The translations under genes were made by a program, and so were the position numbers. 64,000 nt of DNA from Thalassoglobus polymorphus (GTDB lineage Bacteria > Planctomycetota > Planctomycetia > Planctomycetales > Planctomycetaceae): NCBI RefSeq assembly GCF_007744255.1, contig NZ_CP036267.1:1843541-1907540 (forward strand). The letters run 5' to 3'. A model generated the notes under the pieces. The model was not told where the DNA came from, did not search any database, and was given only the letters and a program-made list of their open reading frames with translations. Positions 1-9,998 of this stretch are shown here, in pieces (position 1 is the stretch's first letter; each line of letters begins with the position of its first letter).

Positions 1-1
1 G

Positions 2-661
2 GGCGGTTACCTGACATGCATCGCTGCCTCGGTTGATTCACGATTCAAAGCTGCCGTTCCAGTCTACGGATGTGGTTTCCTCTATGAAGGAGAATCTGTC
101 CAAAAGCCGCAAATTGACCGGCTCTCCCCAGAGAAGCGAGAAGCGTGGATTAAAATGTACGATCCATCAAAGCACCTCGTGAACTGTCATGTCCCGATTC
201 TCTTTGTGAATGGGACGAACGATATTCATTATCCCCTCAACAGTTACATGAAAAGCTATCACGCTGTTCCCGGCGAAAAGAATTTGCGTATCGAAGTCAA
301 CATGAGGCACGGACATCCATCCGGTTGGGCTCCAATGGAGATCGAGCAGTTTGTTGCCAGCAAAATCCATAACGCAAAACCTCTTGCAAAAATAGACCGA
401 CCGGAGCAACACGACGCACAGGCAACCGCCCGGTTTCAGTCGCAAGTTCCAATTTCGAAAGCTCATTTCCATTGGACAAGCGATAGAGGCTTGCTCTCCA
501 AAAGGAAGTGGTCAACAACTGCCGCCGATCTTGACGTCAAAGGCAAAGTTCTCACATCACAAGTCCCCGATGACGCAACCATCTGGTATTTCACAGCGAC
601 TGATGAACGAGGCGCAATGACCTCCTCTGAAGTGATCTTTGTCGTTACGAAGAAAGAGTGA
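2..661 (+). CDS. alpha/beta hydrolase (prolyl oligopeptidase / acetylxylan esterase-like), C-terminal part
   Basis: The reading frame is already open at the left edge, so the start lies outside the window. The first residues, GGYLT, match the stretch just after a serine nucleophile elbow (G-x-S-x-G-G), so the catalytic serine probably lies just outside. The charge-relay Asp is likely the D of NGTNDIHYPL and the His lies in RHGHPSGW. About 80 residues after the hydrolase core (from about RPEQHDAQ) look like a beta-sandwich extension ending in WYFTATDERG. This combination occurs in secreted planctomycete esterase/peptidase-like proteins. The substrate cannot be told. Confidence is good for the fold and low for specificity. 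Confidence 0.75.
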   Translation, partial: GGYLTCIAASVDSRFKAAVPVYGCGFLYEGESVQKPQIDRLSPEKREAWIKMYDPSKHLVNCHVPILFVNGTNDIHYPLNSYMKSYHAVPGEKNLRIEVNMRHGHPSGWAPMEIEQFVASKIHNAKPLAKIDRPEQHDAQATARFQSQVPISKAHFHWTSDRGLLSKRKWSTTAADLDVKGKVLTSQVPDDATIWYFTATDERGAMTSSEVIFVVTKKE

Positions 662-884
662 ATTCTCCTCCGAGGTACAACAAGCATTGAACATCCCATT
701 GAAGAATGCCGGGAATCATGTTTCCGGACAGGTCCAAAAAGTGCTTGGAGATGAATTGGTGACGTAAAGCAACGAGTCGGCATAACCGGACCCGGGAACT
801 CTCGACAACTCTGGTTTTTCGAAGCCTCTCCCTGATTGGTGAACTAGGTTTTTCCAAAGCTATGTTACCTTTGGAGAGAAATTC

Positions 885-1730
885 GTGGTTACTTCTGTTG
901 AATCGACTGAGTCCCCTAGCCGCGCGCTCGGGAGAATAGAATCATTGATGCACGCTGTCGCTGCGGACAATACATTGCCGCAGAGAACGATTGCAGTGAT
1001 GCCCGCTTACAATGCATCGAAAACGATCAGGCGGACTCTCGAAGACATTCCCAAGGGAGTGGTTGATGAAGTCATTCTCGTTGATGATTGCAGCACCGAC
1101 GACACTGTCGAAGTTGCGAAGTCATTGGGAGTGACTGTGATTGAGCACAAAAAGAACGGCGGTTACGGAGCCAATCAAAAGACCTGCTACGAGCACGCAC
1201 TTCAACGTGGAGCAGATTTCGTAGTGATGATCCATCCTGATTATCAGTACGATAGCCGGGTCATGGGGGCCGCCATCGAGTTCATCAAACTCGGCATCTG
1301 TGATGTTGTCCTCGGTTCACGAATCCGGACCCGACGAGAAGCACTCAAGGGGGGAATGCCGGTCTACAAATACATCGCCAATCGATTCCTCACGACAATT
1401 GAAAACGTTGCATTGGGACAGAATGTCGGAGACTTCCATTCCGGCTTTAGAGCTTATTCGCGAGCAGTCCTGGAGAAAATTCCGTTTCAAACAAACTCCG
1501 ATGATTTCGTCTTCGACAGCCAGTTTCTGGCACAAGCGGTCCACTTCGGATTTCGCATCGGTGATGTACCCGTTCCAGTTCGGTACTTCGATGAAGCCAG
1601 CAGCATCAATTTTCGCCGCAGTGCCAAGTACGGCCTTGCAACACTCGGCGTACTGGCTCAGTTCCATTTGCATCGCATGGACATCTGGAAGAATCGGCTC
1701 TTTCTCGAAAAACAAACCAGCAGTGATTGA
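885..1730 (+). CDS. glycosyltransferase family 2 protein (dolichol-phosphate-mannose synthase-like)
   Basis: A 281-residue cytoplasmic GT-A enzyme expected to move a sugar from a nucleotide donor to a lipid or glycan acceptor. The family signature is visible in order: MPAYNASKT at about residues 39-47, the nucleotide-binding VDDCSTDDT at about 66-74, and HPDYQYD at about 117-123, where the metal-binding D-x-D motif sits. No membrane segment is present, unlike longer DPM1-GtrA fusions. Translation starts at GTG 885, preceded by GGAGAG at about 873-878. A more internal ATG would also leave the catalytic core intact. It stands alone, with 223 bp before it and 274 bp after it that hold no gene I can support. 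Confidence 0.88.
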   Translation: MVTSVESTESPSRALGRIESLMHAVAADNTLPQRTIAVMPAYNASKTIRRTLEDIPKGVVDEVILVDDCSTDDTVEVAKSLGVTVIEHKKNGGYGANQKTCYEHALQRGADFVVMIHPDYQYDSRVMGAAIEFIKLGICDVVLGSRIRTRREALKGGMPVYKYIANRFLTTIENVALGQNVGDFHSGFRAYSRAVLEKIPFQTNSDDFVFDSQFLAQAVHFGFRIGDVPVPVRYFDEASSINFRRSAKYGLATLGVLAQFHLHRMDIWKNRLFLEKQTSSD

Positions 1731-2004
1731 TAAGACTGATCATCTTCTTTTTACTGTTCGCGAAGAGTTCATTTCGCCTGACGAGCAGCTGATTTCCACG
1801 TAATAAAATGCTCGCATCCTTCCAAAGATGAGTCAGAAGTCAGGGATTGAGTACAGTATTTTTGGAATGAAGAGATGCTGCTCGTTCAGGTCAGAGATCC
1901 TTTCAATTTGGAAATCCGCCTCCTGCGAGCCTCTCGCCAGAGCTGAAATGGCTGAATGTCAAAATGAGCGGCGAGATTCCGTTTCTCATCACGAATCGAG
2001 GCAA

Positions 2005-2033
2005 TTGACAAACAGTGGACCACCGAGTATTTT
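2005..2033 (+). promoter_or_regulatory. sigma-70-type promoter of tRNA-Ser
   Basis: A perfect -35 hexamer TTGACA (2005-2010) is followed after exactly 17 bp by a -10-like TATTTT (2028-2033). Transcription would start only a few bases before the mature tRNA 5' end at 2043. The position directly ahead of the tRNA makes this one of the best supported promoters in the window. Confidence 0.7.
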
Positions 2034-2042
2034 CTCTGGCCC

Positions 2043-2130
<88 letters not shown>

Positions 2131-2135
2131 AACAT

Positions 2136-2182
2136 AATGCCTGCATGCCATAAGTGATTGGTTTGCAGGCATTTACTTTTTT
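2136..2182 (+). terminator. rho-independent terminator after tRNA-Ser
   Basis: A perfect 10-bp stem, AATGCCTGCA (2136-2145) with TGCAGGCATT (2164-2173), is followed by a run of six T at 2177-2182. It lies 9 bp after the tRNA 3' end and so marks a monocistronic tRNA transcript. Confidence 0.85.
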
Positions 2183-3058
2183 GGGTCGGTTGGTTTTCGA
2201 ACTTTGTGGCGGAATTTGTGGCGTTTTGTGGCTGAAATGTTCTCCGCTCTGGCTTTTGATAGTCGTTCGAGATGCGTTTTTCCAAAGGTGTTTTGGTACT
2301 CCGACGATCACTGGAGCGTTTGACTTCTGGACAGGTCGCGGATCGCTTTGCAGCGACTTCCCTTACTTCCAAAATCATCCCTCCGACGTCCCATCGTTAA
2401 ATCCGATTCCGCAGTCCTGGCGATCTGGGCGTGACGACATCAGTGTCACAATGAACATTAGCGATGTGATTTCTTGAGTAGTCTCGACAACAGGTTGCTG
2501 GGACTGCGATTTGTGATTCGAATTCCGGTGCGTTAAAGGCGTCTTTGCGTAGAGCCGTTCTGGAAGGCCTGTAAGTCGAAGAACCATTCTCTCGGATGAC
2601 GGGCCGATTTTCTAAGAACAGTGCCTCCTGCATACATCATTGTGGGGCGGTTAACACTCGAACAAGCTCGTCGAGCGGCAGACGTGTTCGTTCGTATTGT
2701 TGACCTTCCGTCTCTGCTTCGTGAGCGTGAATACAAGGCAGAACTGGAGCGAATTCGCCACCATTAAACCCGCAACGCCCAAGCCAGTCGTAGCCACCGC
2801 AAAAAGCGTATGGCGTTGTATCACGCGATGGGAATCAATCCCGAAAAAATCAAAAACGTCGACCCCAAACTTCCCCCTCAATAACCAAGAACTGGCGCTG
2901 TCCAGTTAGGCATTTCTCAATTTCTCACCGAAGATTCTAATTCAATCGAATTTACTCAAACCGTTTGATATCATCAGGGTCGGGACAAAAAAGAAATGGA
3001 GGGCTTTCAATGAACGTGGTGGGATGCACGTGATGACAACACATGTTGAGCTGGGCCT
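2183..3058. other. gene-poor stretch between tRNA-Ser and the Wadjet operon
   Basis: No intact gene is visible in these 876 bp. On the minus strand, frames next to the tRNA are rich in Lys, Arg, Ser and Thr, as in the poorly conserved ends of integrases that sit at tRNA genes, but no R-H-R-Y motif is visible, so that origin is only a guess. One plus-strand frame (2600-2884) looks like a small broken gene and is listed separately. The stretch immediately before jetA (about 2890-3058) should contain the operon promoter; I see no convincing hexamer pair. Confidence 0.5.
2600..2884 (+). pseudogene. possible broken small gene with one in-frame TAA
   Basis: The frame 2600-2884 reads as ordinary charged protein on both sides of a single TAA at 2765-2767. 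The first part contains VGRLTLEQARRAADVFVRIV and a Glu/Arg-rich helix. The second contains RSHRKKRMALYHAMGINPEK. Stop-free sequence of this composition on both sides of one stop suggests a recently inactivated gene of about 94 codons, with GTG 2621 as a possible start. I do not recognise the family. It may be residue of the element that brought the Wadjet genes. Low confidence. Confidence 0.3.
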
Positions 3059-4537
3059 ATGCAACTCGCCAAATTATTGGTCTATTTTGATACTTCGCCG
3101 GCGTTGAGCTTGCTGCGGTCATCGAACGCACCATTCATTATTGATTTTCTCAATCAACTGTTCAAACAGAGCGAACGGATTTCCTGGGCTCATTCTGAGC
3201 TCGTTACCGCTTTGATCGCTTACCAAGAGAATTTGCAAGAGACTGATCCCGGAAAACTGCCGTCTCGCGCAGATGCTTATCTTGCTGAGTGGTGTTCCAG
3301 CGAAACTCGGTGGCTCAGACGATTTCTGGAAGCGGATGCAGACGAACCAAGCTATCAGCTGACTCCACATACTGAAGACGTTTTTGCGTTTCTGGATCTT
3401 GTCCTTGGTAAGGATCTCAATTTCGTCGGAACCGAATCTCGGCTTAAGCTTGTGATCGACTTACTTGCGAATCTGGTTGTCGGTTCGTCAGACGATCCCG
3501 AAACTCGCTTGCAGCATCTGCGTAATGAACAGAAGAAAATCCAGGATGAGATCACTCAGATCGAGCAAGACGGCGTTGTTGCGACATATCGACCTGATCA
3601 AATTCGAGATCAGTTTGCTACCGCTGTTTCAATTCTGAAACAGTTGCAGGGAGATTTCCGCGCTGTCGAAGAATCATTTCGAGACATCACTCTCGAAGTC
3701 CAACAGCAACAGGTCGCGGGGCTCGCAGCACGAGGTGGTATTCTCGAGTACGCACTCAATGCAGAAGATGTCCTCAAGAAAGACGATCAGGGCGTTAGCT
3801 TCTATGAGTTTGTGAACCTCATTCTGTCCCCGGTACAAACTGAACAACTCGAACGGATCATCGCGGAAATTCGTAAGATTCCAGAACTGAGTCACCAACA
3901 GGAGGGGATGGAGACGGTGCGGGGAATGGTCACGTTGCTGCAGCGCGAGGCAGAGAAAGTCATGCGGACCAACCAGCGTCTTTCCACAACTTTGCGACGC
4001 CTGCTGGATATGGAAACTCACGCCGAGCGACAACGAGTGGCGCATCTCCTTCAGGAGATCCGAGGGTTGGTAATTTCACTTGGCGACCAACATGACTGCA
4101 ATGACGTCGGTCTGACGGTTGAAGTCAACGCAGCGGTCGATTCACCATTTCGTCGCACCTTCTGGACGGAGCCAACCAGACTGGAGGTGGTCGACCTTAC
4201 TGAATTTCAACCGGATGAAGCCGAACGGACAGATGTCTTCAAGCAGTATGCAGCTATGCATCGACTGGACTGGAACGCGATGCGAACCCAAATTGATGAA
4301 TGCCTCAAGCTGCGATCTGCTCCAACTCTTGCGGATGTGCTCGATGAGTATCCACCGACCTCAGGAGCGGTCGAAGTTTTGGGTTATCTGCAAATCGCGA
4401 AAGATGACAATCATCACATTGATGAGACAGTCGAAATTCCATTATCGATTCCACCGATCCAGGGCAAGGGAAACTGGATTGAGGTGCGGGTTCCTTTGGT
4501 CACCTTCTTGAACAAGAGGAGGAATGGACATGCCTGA
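3059..4537 (+). CDS. jetA: Wadjet type I protein JetA (DUF3375 family)
   Basis: A 492-residue protein of the DUF3375 family, the kleisin-like subunit of the Wadjet JetABC complex that bridges the SMC heads. The N-terminus (LLVYFDTSPALSLLRSSNAP) and the following helical segment with WCSSETRWLRRFLE are typical of the family. The central part, about residues 150-350, is a Glu/Gln-rich coiled-coil region (RNEQKKIQDEITQIEQ). Length matches the family. It is the first gene of a four-gene operon in the order jetA-jetB-jetC-jetD, and its stop overlaps the start of jetB. The ribosome site before ATG 3059 is weak (TTGAGCTGGG). The complete syntenic set makes the assignment firm. Confidence 0.92.
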   Translation: MQLAKLLVYFDTSPALSLLRSSNAPFIIDFLNQLFKQSERISWAHSELVTALIAYQENLQETDPGKLPSRADAYLAEWCSSETRWLRRFLEADADEPSYQLTPHTEDVFAFLDLVLGKDLNFVGTESRLKLVIDLLANLVVGSSDDPETRLQHLRNEQKKIQDEITQIEQDGVVATYRPDQIRDQFATAVSILKQLQGDFRAVEESFRDITLEVQQQQVAGLAARGGILEYALNAEDVLKKDDQGVSFYEFVNLILSPVQTEQLERIIAEIRKIPELSHQQEGMETVRGMVTLLQREAEKVMRTNQRLSTTLRRLLDMETHAERQRVAHLLQEIRGLVISLGDQHDCNDVGLTVEVNAAVDSPFRRTFWTEPTRLEVVDLTEFQPDEAERTDVFKQYAAMHRLDWNAMRTQIDECLKLRSAPTLADVLDEYPPTSGAVEVLGYLQIAKDDNHHIDETVEIPLSIPPIQGKGNWIEVRVPLVTFLNKRRNGHA

Positions 4538-5153
4538 TGAATTTCCGCAATTTCAAGAGTTCAGCATTCCGGCCGTCCTCCTGTTACGCGGGGTTGTGTA
4601 TGCGGAAGATGAACGCGTATGGAATCTGCTCCTTTCCAATGCCTCTCGGTTAACAGACTACTTTGCTCGGTTGGGGCTTGTCTTGATCGTCAACGAATCC
4701 GAAGGCATGGCGTTCCTCCGCCAGATGTCCGACGAAGAAACGCCAAATGGCTACGATGCTATTCCGAAGCTCTTTCACACGTCGCGACTGAGTTACAAAC
4801 AGTCGATCTTGTCTGTTCTTCTGCGAGACGAGTACCGACGCTTTGAAGAGGAAGAGGCACACGACGAGAAATGTGTGGTGGACGAATCTGCATTGTTTGA
4901 CCAATGGAAAGCCCTTCGTCTCTCCCCTGGGGATGACGTCAAACAACTCAAGGAGATGCGGGCCACTTTCAAGCGACTGGATGACTTCGGATTCGTGCGC
5001 AGATTCAGCGATGATCCACCGACATGGGAAGTCCGTCGTATCTTGAAGGCGCGACTCCCTGCCGCAGAACTGGAGAGCTTAAAGGATCAACTGCTCTTGA
5101 AGAAAGAAGAACAGGCGACGGATCGGATCAGTGTAGACGAGGAGACAGCATGA
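4530..5153 (+). CDS. jetB: Wadjet type I protein JetB (DUF4194 family)
   Basis: A DUF4194-family protein, the KITE-like winged-helix subunit that joins JetA and the JetC ATPase. The family opening is clear (IPAVLLLRGVVYAEDERVWNLL). A winged-helix-like region follows, and the acidic C-terminus includes MRATFKRLDDFGFVRRF. Two ATGs are possible, 4524 and 4530. The strong AGAGGAGG at 4515-4522 is one base from the first but seven from the second, so 4530 is chosen (207 residues). The gene overlaps the end of jetA by 8 bp, and its TGA overlaps the jetC ATG (ATGA), which indicates translational coupling and fixed stoichiometry. Confidence 0.9.
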   Translation: MPDEFPQFQEFSIPAVLLLRGVVYAEDERVWNLLLSNASRLTDYFARLGLVLIVNESEGMAFLRQMSDEETPNGYDAIPKLFHTSRLSYKQSILSVLLRDEYRRFEEEEAHDEKCVVDESALFDQWKALRLSPGDDVKQLKEMRATFKRLDDFGFVRRFSDDPPTWEVRRILKARLPAAELESLKDQLLLKKEEQATDRISVDEETA

Positions 5154-8100
5154 GAAAACAAGCCGACACACTCTTCGAGAAAGCAGACTACGTGTCAGCC
5201 ACGTTTTCGCAGTCTTCGGGGTTTCGCTTGAAGCGACTCGAACTCTTGAATTGGGGGACATTCGACCAGCAAGTTCATACGGTTTCTCCAGAGGGACAGT
5301 CGACACTGCTGGTCGGTCAGAATGGTTCAGGAAAATCGACACTGGTCGATGCAATTTTGACGTTACTGGTCAAGCCTGGTGTCCGCAATTTTAACGTTGC
5401 TGCAGGTGCCAAGAAACGAGAACGGACAGAGCGAACGTACTTCGAAGGAGCCTTTGACCGAAATGCGGATGGAGACAGTAATGGGATCAAGACTCGCTGC
5501 TTGAGATCGAAAAAGAAACACTATTCAGTCCTCCTGGCATGTTTCCAGAACAATGACGACGGAGCAGCCTTCAGCTTGACGCAGGTTTTGTACTGGAATG
5601 GGCAGAAAGTTGACAAAATTTACTGTTTCTCGGATGGCGACCGAACGATTACTGGTGATTTCTCACAACTGGACTCCAGCGATGGAATTCTTAAGGCCAT
5701 CAAAGATCGCGACTTTAAGGCAACAAAGTCATTCACGGAATACGAAAGCTGGTTTCGGAAAATCACGAAAGTGAAAAAGAAGGCCATGGATGTCTTCAAT
5801 CAGACCGTGGCTGTCAAGGACATTGAAAATCTCAATGAGTTCATCCGCAATCACATGCTTGAACCGCATAACTGGTCAGAGCGTCTGGAAGCATTGCTGG
5901 CGCACTTCACTCAGTTAAATAAGGCTCATGCGAGTTTAATAAAAGTCCGTGACCAGCAAGCCCTGTTGGAACCCGTTGCCAAACACGGTCGGGAGTACAC
6001 CAGATTCAACGTGAAGCTTGAAAAAGCCATCAGGAAATCGCAGGGGCTGGATGCGTTCTTCGCAATGAAAACAATCGATGTCTTCGAACCCGCATTCAAA
6101 CAGTTTCAACAGTCACTCGTTGAAGTGCGCGAACGAAACAAAAGCTTCAAGCAAGAGCTTGATAGAGTTGAAGAAGAGCAACGACGAATTAAGAACGAGA
6201 TCGAAAACGAGGGTGGTGATCGACTCAAGATGATTCCGTTGCTGATTGACAATGCCTCTTCCGAGTTAAAGCGGAAACGAGAACGGTACGACCTGTACCA
6301 AAGTGCATTGACTCGAACTGAATTGAACACGCGTGTGACGTGTGAATCAGACTTTCAGAAAGTGCAACAGTTCATTTCAGATCAACGCGGTCAACTTGAA
6401 GCAACGATCAAAGCATATGAGGAGAACAGAACGGGCCTGGTCATAAGTCGTGGTCAAGTCCGCCAAGAGCAGAGCGAGTTATCAATCGAGTTGGCGAGTC
6501 TCGAAAGACAAAAAGGAAACCTTCCCGAATGGTCCGTTTCACTGCGAGAGAGTATCTGTCAGGAATTGGGGCTGAGTGAGAAAGAGTTGCCGTTCGTCGC
6601 GGAACTCATCGCAGTGCAGGAGAACCAGCGAGAGTGGGAATCATCGATCGAAAAAGTCTTGCACAGCTTCGGTCTCAGCCTCCTGGTTCCAGATCGGTAT
6701 TATCACATGGTGAGTCGTCATGTTGAGCAGACCAAGCTCATTGCACGAGGACGCGGACAACGCCTCATTTATTTGCGGATCAGTGAGCATGCAACCTTGC
6801 AGAACAAGGCCGATCTCGATCCGGCTTCCATGCTTGGCAAGTTACGTTTCAAGGAAGGTCATTTATTATTGCCCTGGGTCAAGGCTGAGTTGGCTTCTCG
6901 TTTTGACTACCGCTGTTGTGAGTCAATTGAAGAATTTCAACAGGCATCTGGCTTGGCGATAACACTATCTCGGCATGTGAAAACTGGAAGTAAACGCCAC
7001 GACAAAGATGATCGCGATCAACTGCTCAATAGAAGAAACTTCATCCTGGGTTGGGATAACAAGGAGAAGCGACAACAGATCACCGCGAGAATCGCTGAAC
7101 TTGAGGCACTCGATCAGCAAACTTCTCAAAAGATCGCAGCCATTGATACTGACCTTGGTGCTATTCGAAACCGGATTCATGCCTGGGATGAGTTGCAAGC
7201 GTTTAACGATTTCTCAGAGATCGATTGGAAACAACATCAACAGGCCATCGATGATTTGAAGGCCGAGAAAACGGCCATCGAAGAGAATTCCGATGCTATT
7301 CAACTTCTTCGGGAACAGGCTGCGAAGTTGTCCTCTCGTCGCGAAGGATTGGAGTCTCAGCGCGACGATTCCATTCGTGCTGAAAGCCGACTTGAAAAAT
7401 CGATCCAAGACGCGGAGAGGCTCATCCTCAACGCGGGGAATACGATCAACGAATACAAAAAGAACGATGTCTGGGAGCAATTCCGATCCGCATTTGCTGA
7501 GTTGGAATCTTCCGTTGATGAAAGTTGTTTTTCCATCGAAAGCCTCCTCCCAACGCAAGATTCTCTGCGGAAAAGATTGGAGAAAGAGCAGATCGTGCTG
7601 CGTAAAAAGCTCGATCCCATCGAAGAGCAGTTGACGCAGGCCATGTCCAAGTTCACTAAGAAGTTTCCCGAGGAAGCCGACCTGCTTCCGCGAGTTGCGT
7701 ATCTGGACAGTTTTCTTGGTTTGCGTCAGCGGATCATTGATGAGGATCTCCCTCGACATACAGATCGCTTCAAAGAACGGCTTAATGATACAGTGACCCG
7801 AGAAATTGGTTTGTTCCGAGCCGCCCTGGAGAAAGAACGACGTAATATCGAAGACAAAATTGAAACGCTCAATCTTTCGCTCAGACAACTTGATTTTCGT
7901 GATGGAACGTACATTCAGCTTGACCCCCAGAGAGTTAAAAACCATTCGATCATCGAATTTCAACGGCAGTTGCGCGAGTGCGTCGAAGGGAGTTTTGAAG
8001 ATTCTGCAGAGGCGAACGAAGCCAGGTTTGTGCGAATACAAAAACTTGTCGTCAAGCTTCAGGATGAAGGTCATCGTCGCTGGCGAGACAAGGTCGTCGA

Positions 8101-8563
8101 TGTCCGCAACTGGTTCGACTTTCTCGCCAATGTGATCGATGAAAAGACACTCGAGCAAGTCTCCAGTTACGATGACAGCACTGGGCAATCGGGTGGGGAA
8201 AAAGCGAAACTGGCGTTTACGATTCTCGTGGCTGCCATTGCGTACCAATACGATCTTGACCCCAGCGAGCCTGACGAACAGCGATTCCGTTTTGTTGTTG
8301 TCGACGAAATGTTTTCCAAAGTTGACGATCAACATGCTGAGTACGCTTTGAAACTTTTCCGGCAATTTGGTCTGCAGTTGCTAATCGTCGCGCCGCTGGA
8401 TGCGAAAGCCTGCGTCACTCAGCCGTTTGTGGGGAATTATTTGCATGTCACCAAGAAAAATAATCGGTCAGAAGTTTTTCAGATGACAGCGAAGGAGTTT
8501 GCTAATTACGTTGATGCAGCGGATGAACATCGAATCAGCAACTCTAAAAACAATACCGATTGA
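5150..8563 (+). CDS. jetC: Wadjet type I protein JetC, SMC/MukB-like ATPase
   Basis: The motor of the Wadjet complex, an SMC-family ATPase thought to extrude DNA loops and sense small circular DNA. The 1137-residue protein has Walker A GQNGSGKST at about 56-64, two long coiled-coil blocks (about 330-500 and 660-900) separated by a globular hinge-like part, the ABC signature TGQSGGEKAK at about 1008-1018, and Walker B VVVDE near 1050. The frame is open further upstream, to 5024, but ATG 5150 overlaps the jetB stop and is preceded by GGAG at 5141, so it is the better start. The gene is uninterrupted and all ATPase motifs are intact, so the system is probably functional. Confidence 0.93.
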   Translation: MRKQADTLFEKADYVSATFSQSSGFRLKRLELLNWGTFDQQVHTVSPEGQSTLLVGQNGSGKSTLVDAILTLLVKPGVRNFNVAAGAKKRERTERTYFEGAFDRNADGDSNGIKTRCLRSKKKHYSVLLACFQNNDDGAAFSLTQVLYWNGQKVDKIYCFSDGDRTITGDFSQLDSSDGILKAIKDRDFKATKSFTEYESWFRKITKVKKKAMDVFNQTVAVKDIENLNEFIRNHMLEPHNWSERLEALLAHFTQLNKAHASLIKVRDQQALLEPVAKHGREYTRFNVKLEKAIRKSQGLDAFFAMKTIDVFEPAFKQFQQSLVEVRERNKSFKQELDRVEEEQRRIKNEIENEGGDRLKMIPLLIDNASSELKRKRERYDLYQSALTRTELNTRVTCESDFQKVQQFISDQRGQLEATIKAYEENRTGLVISRGQVRQEQSELSIELASLERQKGNLPEWSVSLRESICQELGLSEKELPFVAELIAVQENQREWESSIEKVLHSFGLSLLVPDRYYHMVSRHVEQTKLIARGRGQRLIYLRISEHATLQNKADLDPASMLGKLRFKEGHLLLPWVKAELASRFDYRCCESIEEFQQASGLAITLSRHVKTGSKRHDKDDRDQLLNRRNFILGWDNKEKRQQITARIAELEALDQQTSQKIAAIDTDLGAIRNRIHAWDELQAFNDFSEIDWKQHQQAIDDLKAEKTAIEENSDAIQLLREQAAKLSSRREGLESQRDDSIRAESRLEKSIQDAERLILNAGNTINEYKKNDVWEQFRSAFAELESSVDESCFSIESLLPTQDSLRKRLEKEQIVLRKKLDPIEEQLTQAMSKFTKKFPEEADLLPRVAYLDSFLGLRQRIIDEDLPRHTDRFKERLNDTVTREIGLFRAALEKERRNIEDKIETLNLSLRQLDFRDGTYIQLDPQRVKNHSIIEFQRQLRECVEGSFEDSAEANEARFVRIQKLVVKLQDEGHRRWRDKVVDVRNWFDFLANVIDEKTLEQVSSYDDSTGQSGGEKAKLAFTILVAAIAYQYDLDPSEPDEQRFRFVVVDEMFSKVDDQHAEYALKLFRQFGLQLLIVAPLDAKACVTQPFVGNYLHVTKKNNRSEVFQMTAKEFANYVDAADEHRISNSKNNTD

Positions 8564-9723
8564 TGATTCACCCGAATAAAATACGTCAGAAAGCGAACAA
8601 TCTTTATCCCAAGTTCCAACTGGTCTGGCTTGATGGTGATGAATTCTTTCCCTGTCTCATTCCAGCTGATCGAAAATTGCCTGACGATCCTGCCGCAGCC
8701 ATTCATGCTGTGCAATTGCTCAGAAGCGAATCGAAAGCAGAAAAGGGATTTGGATATTCGATTGACTGGCGAGAACGAACTTCGCGACGACATGGAAAGA
8801 ATCTGGTCCCTGAAAAAATCTTCTTCTCAACTCAGATGGATTTCTTACGATTCATTGACAAGGAAGACGAGTTTGAAAACTTCACCAGTGCCGTGAAAAT
8901 CATCCGTCAACATTACCCGGAAATTGAACGTTGGATTCGGTCCAATCGAAAATTGCTCGCTGATTCTGCTGCCGATATCGATGGACTGATTCTTGTGGTT
9001 GACTATTTGCGAGCGAACCCTCGCCCTGGCCTTTTCGCACGCGAGCTTCCCTTAAACATTGACACGAAGTTTATTGAACGAAATCAACGCATTCTGCGGG
9101 GGTGGCTGGATCTCTTATTGCCTCCAACCACGATTCGCGCTGATGAACAGCACTTCGCACGACGCTATGGACTGCAATACGATCAACCCCGTCTGCAAAT
9201 CCGCTTTCTCGATCCAACGATTCAACAAGCATTCGGAAGTCCTTGGACAGACTGTTCCATTCCTTTAGAGACATTGGCAAAACAAAATGTCGATTCGGTC
9301 AACGTGCTCGTTGTCGAAAACAAAACCTGTTTGATGACACTTCCAAATCTGCCGAACACCCTTGCCATGGGAGGCATCGGAAATGCGGTTGCAGACTTTC
9401 GCCTCATCCCGTGGCTGCACCAATGCACCATCTGGTACTGGGGGGACATCGATGTCGATGGTCTCTCAATTCTCTCCCGTTTTCGCATCCATTTTCCAAC
9501 TGTGAAAAGTCTCCTGATGGACATCGAAACTTTGTGTCGTCATCGAGAGCAACTCGGGCAGCGAGTTGATCCGACAAAAGATCCTTTCCCACCCGTCAAT
9601 CTGACGAGTTTCGAGAGGTCTGCCTTCGACGTTTGTCACTCCGAGTTCCTGCGAATCGAACAAGAACAGATTCCCAGCACGGATGTCATCTCAATTCTGG
9701 AACGACTCTTCCCAAGAGATTGA
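8563..9723 (+). CDS. jetD: Wadjet type I protein JetD, TOPRIM nuclease (DUF3322/DUF2220)
   Basis: The nuclease of the Wadjet system, which cuts plasmid DNA caught by JetABC. The N-terminal half (about 1-190) corresponds to DUF3322, with FGYSIDWRERTSRRHGKN. The C-terminal half is DUF2220, a TOPRIM-like fold related to topoisomerase VI A: the catalytic Glu lies in VLVVENKT near residue 252 and the metal-binding acidic pair in YWGDIDVDG near 295. The start is ATG 8563, overlapping the jetC TGA by one base (TGATG). TTG 8560 is an alternative. It is the last gene of the operon, with no recognisable T-rich terminator directly after it. Confidence 0.92.
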   Translation: MIHPNKIRQKANNLYPKFQLVWLDGDEFFPCLIPADRKLPDDPAAAIHAVQLLRSESKAEKGFGYSIDWRERTSRRHGKNLVPEKIFFSTQMDFLRFIDKEDEFENFTSAVKIIRQHYPEIERWIRSNRKLLADSAADIDGLILVVDYLRANPRPGLFARELPLNIDTKFIERNQRILRGWLDLLLPPTTIRADEQHFARRYGLQYDQPRLQIRFLDPTIQQAFGSPWTDCSIPLETLAKQNVDSVNVLVVENKTCLMTLPNLPNTLAMGGIGNAVADFRLIPWLHQCTIWYWGDIDVDGLSILSRFRIHFPTVKSLLMDIETLCRHREQLGQRVDPTKDPFPPVNLTSFERSAFDVCHSEFLRIEQEQIPSTDVISILERLFPRD

Positions 9724-9998
9724 CTGAGAATCGTCCTTGCTCTACCACCAAATATCACAAAATTACCGGAAAACCTTCTCGCATAGAACGATGTATAGGA
9801 CCATGTACGCATTGCCGTTCAAGAAAACCATTTGTTAATCTATGACAAGCAAATATTGCGTAACCATCTTCGATATAACGGCTTGCGAAACGGTCGCTTC
9901 CAAAGAGGAAATTCAACAATTCAGGCTGGTCGGTAAGCGACCGTTACTAATGTCTGGCGGAAGCTGATTCTCTTATGTGACTGCGACGAGAGTTTGTG
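9724..9998. other. intergenic stretch after the Wadjet operon
   Basis: No gene is supported here. The main structure is an 11-bp inverted repeat at 9889-9945. No T-rich terminator was seen. Confidence 0.5.
9889..9945. repeat. 11-bp inverted repeat downstream of jetD
   Basis: AACGGTCGCTT (9889-9899) and AAGCGACCGTT (9935-9945) are perfect inverted copies separated by 35 bp. No T run follows on either strand, so this is not a canonical intrinsic terminator. It could be an RNA stem ending the jet transcript, or a boundary feature of the island. Confidence 0.6.

Noticed and set aside
7214-8365. Long minus-strand open frame (383 codons) inside jetC
   Set aside because: It is antisense to the conserved ATPase domain of jetC, whose motifs are intact. 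Length comes from codon bias.
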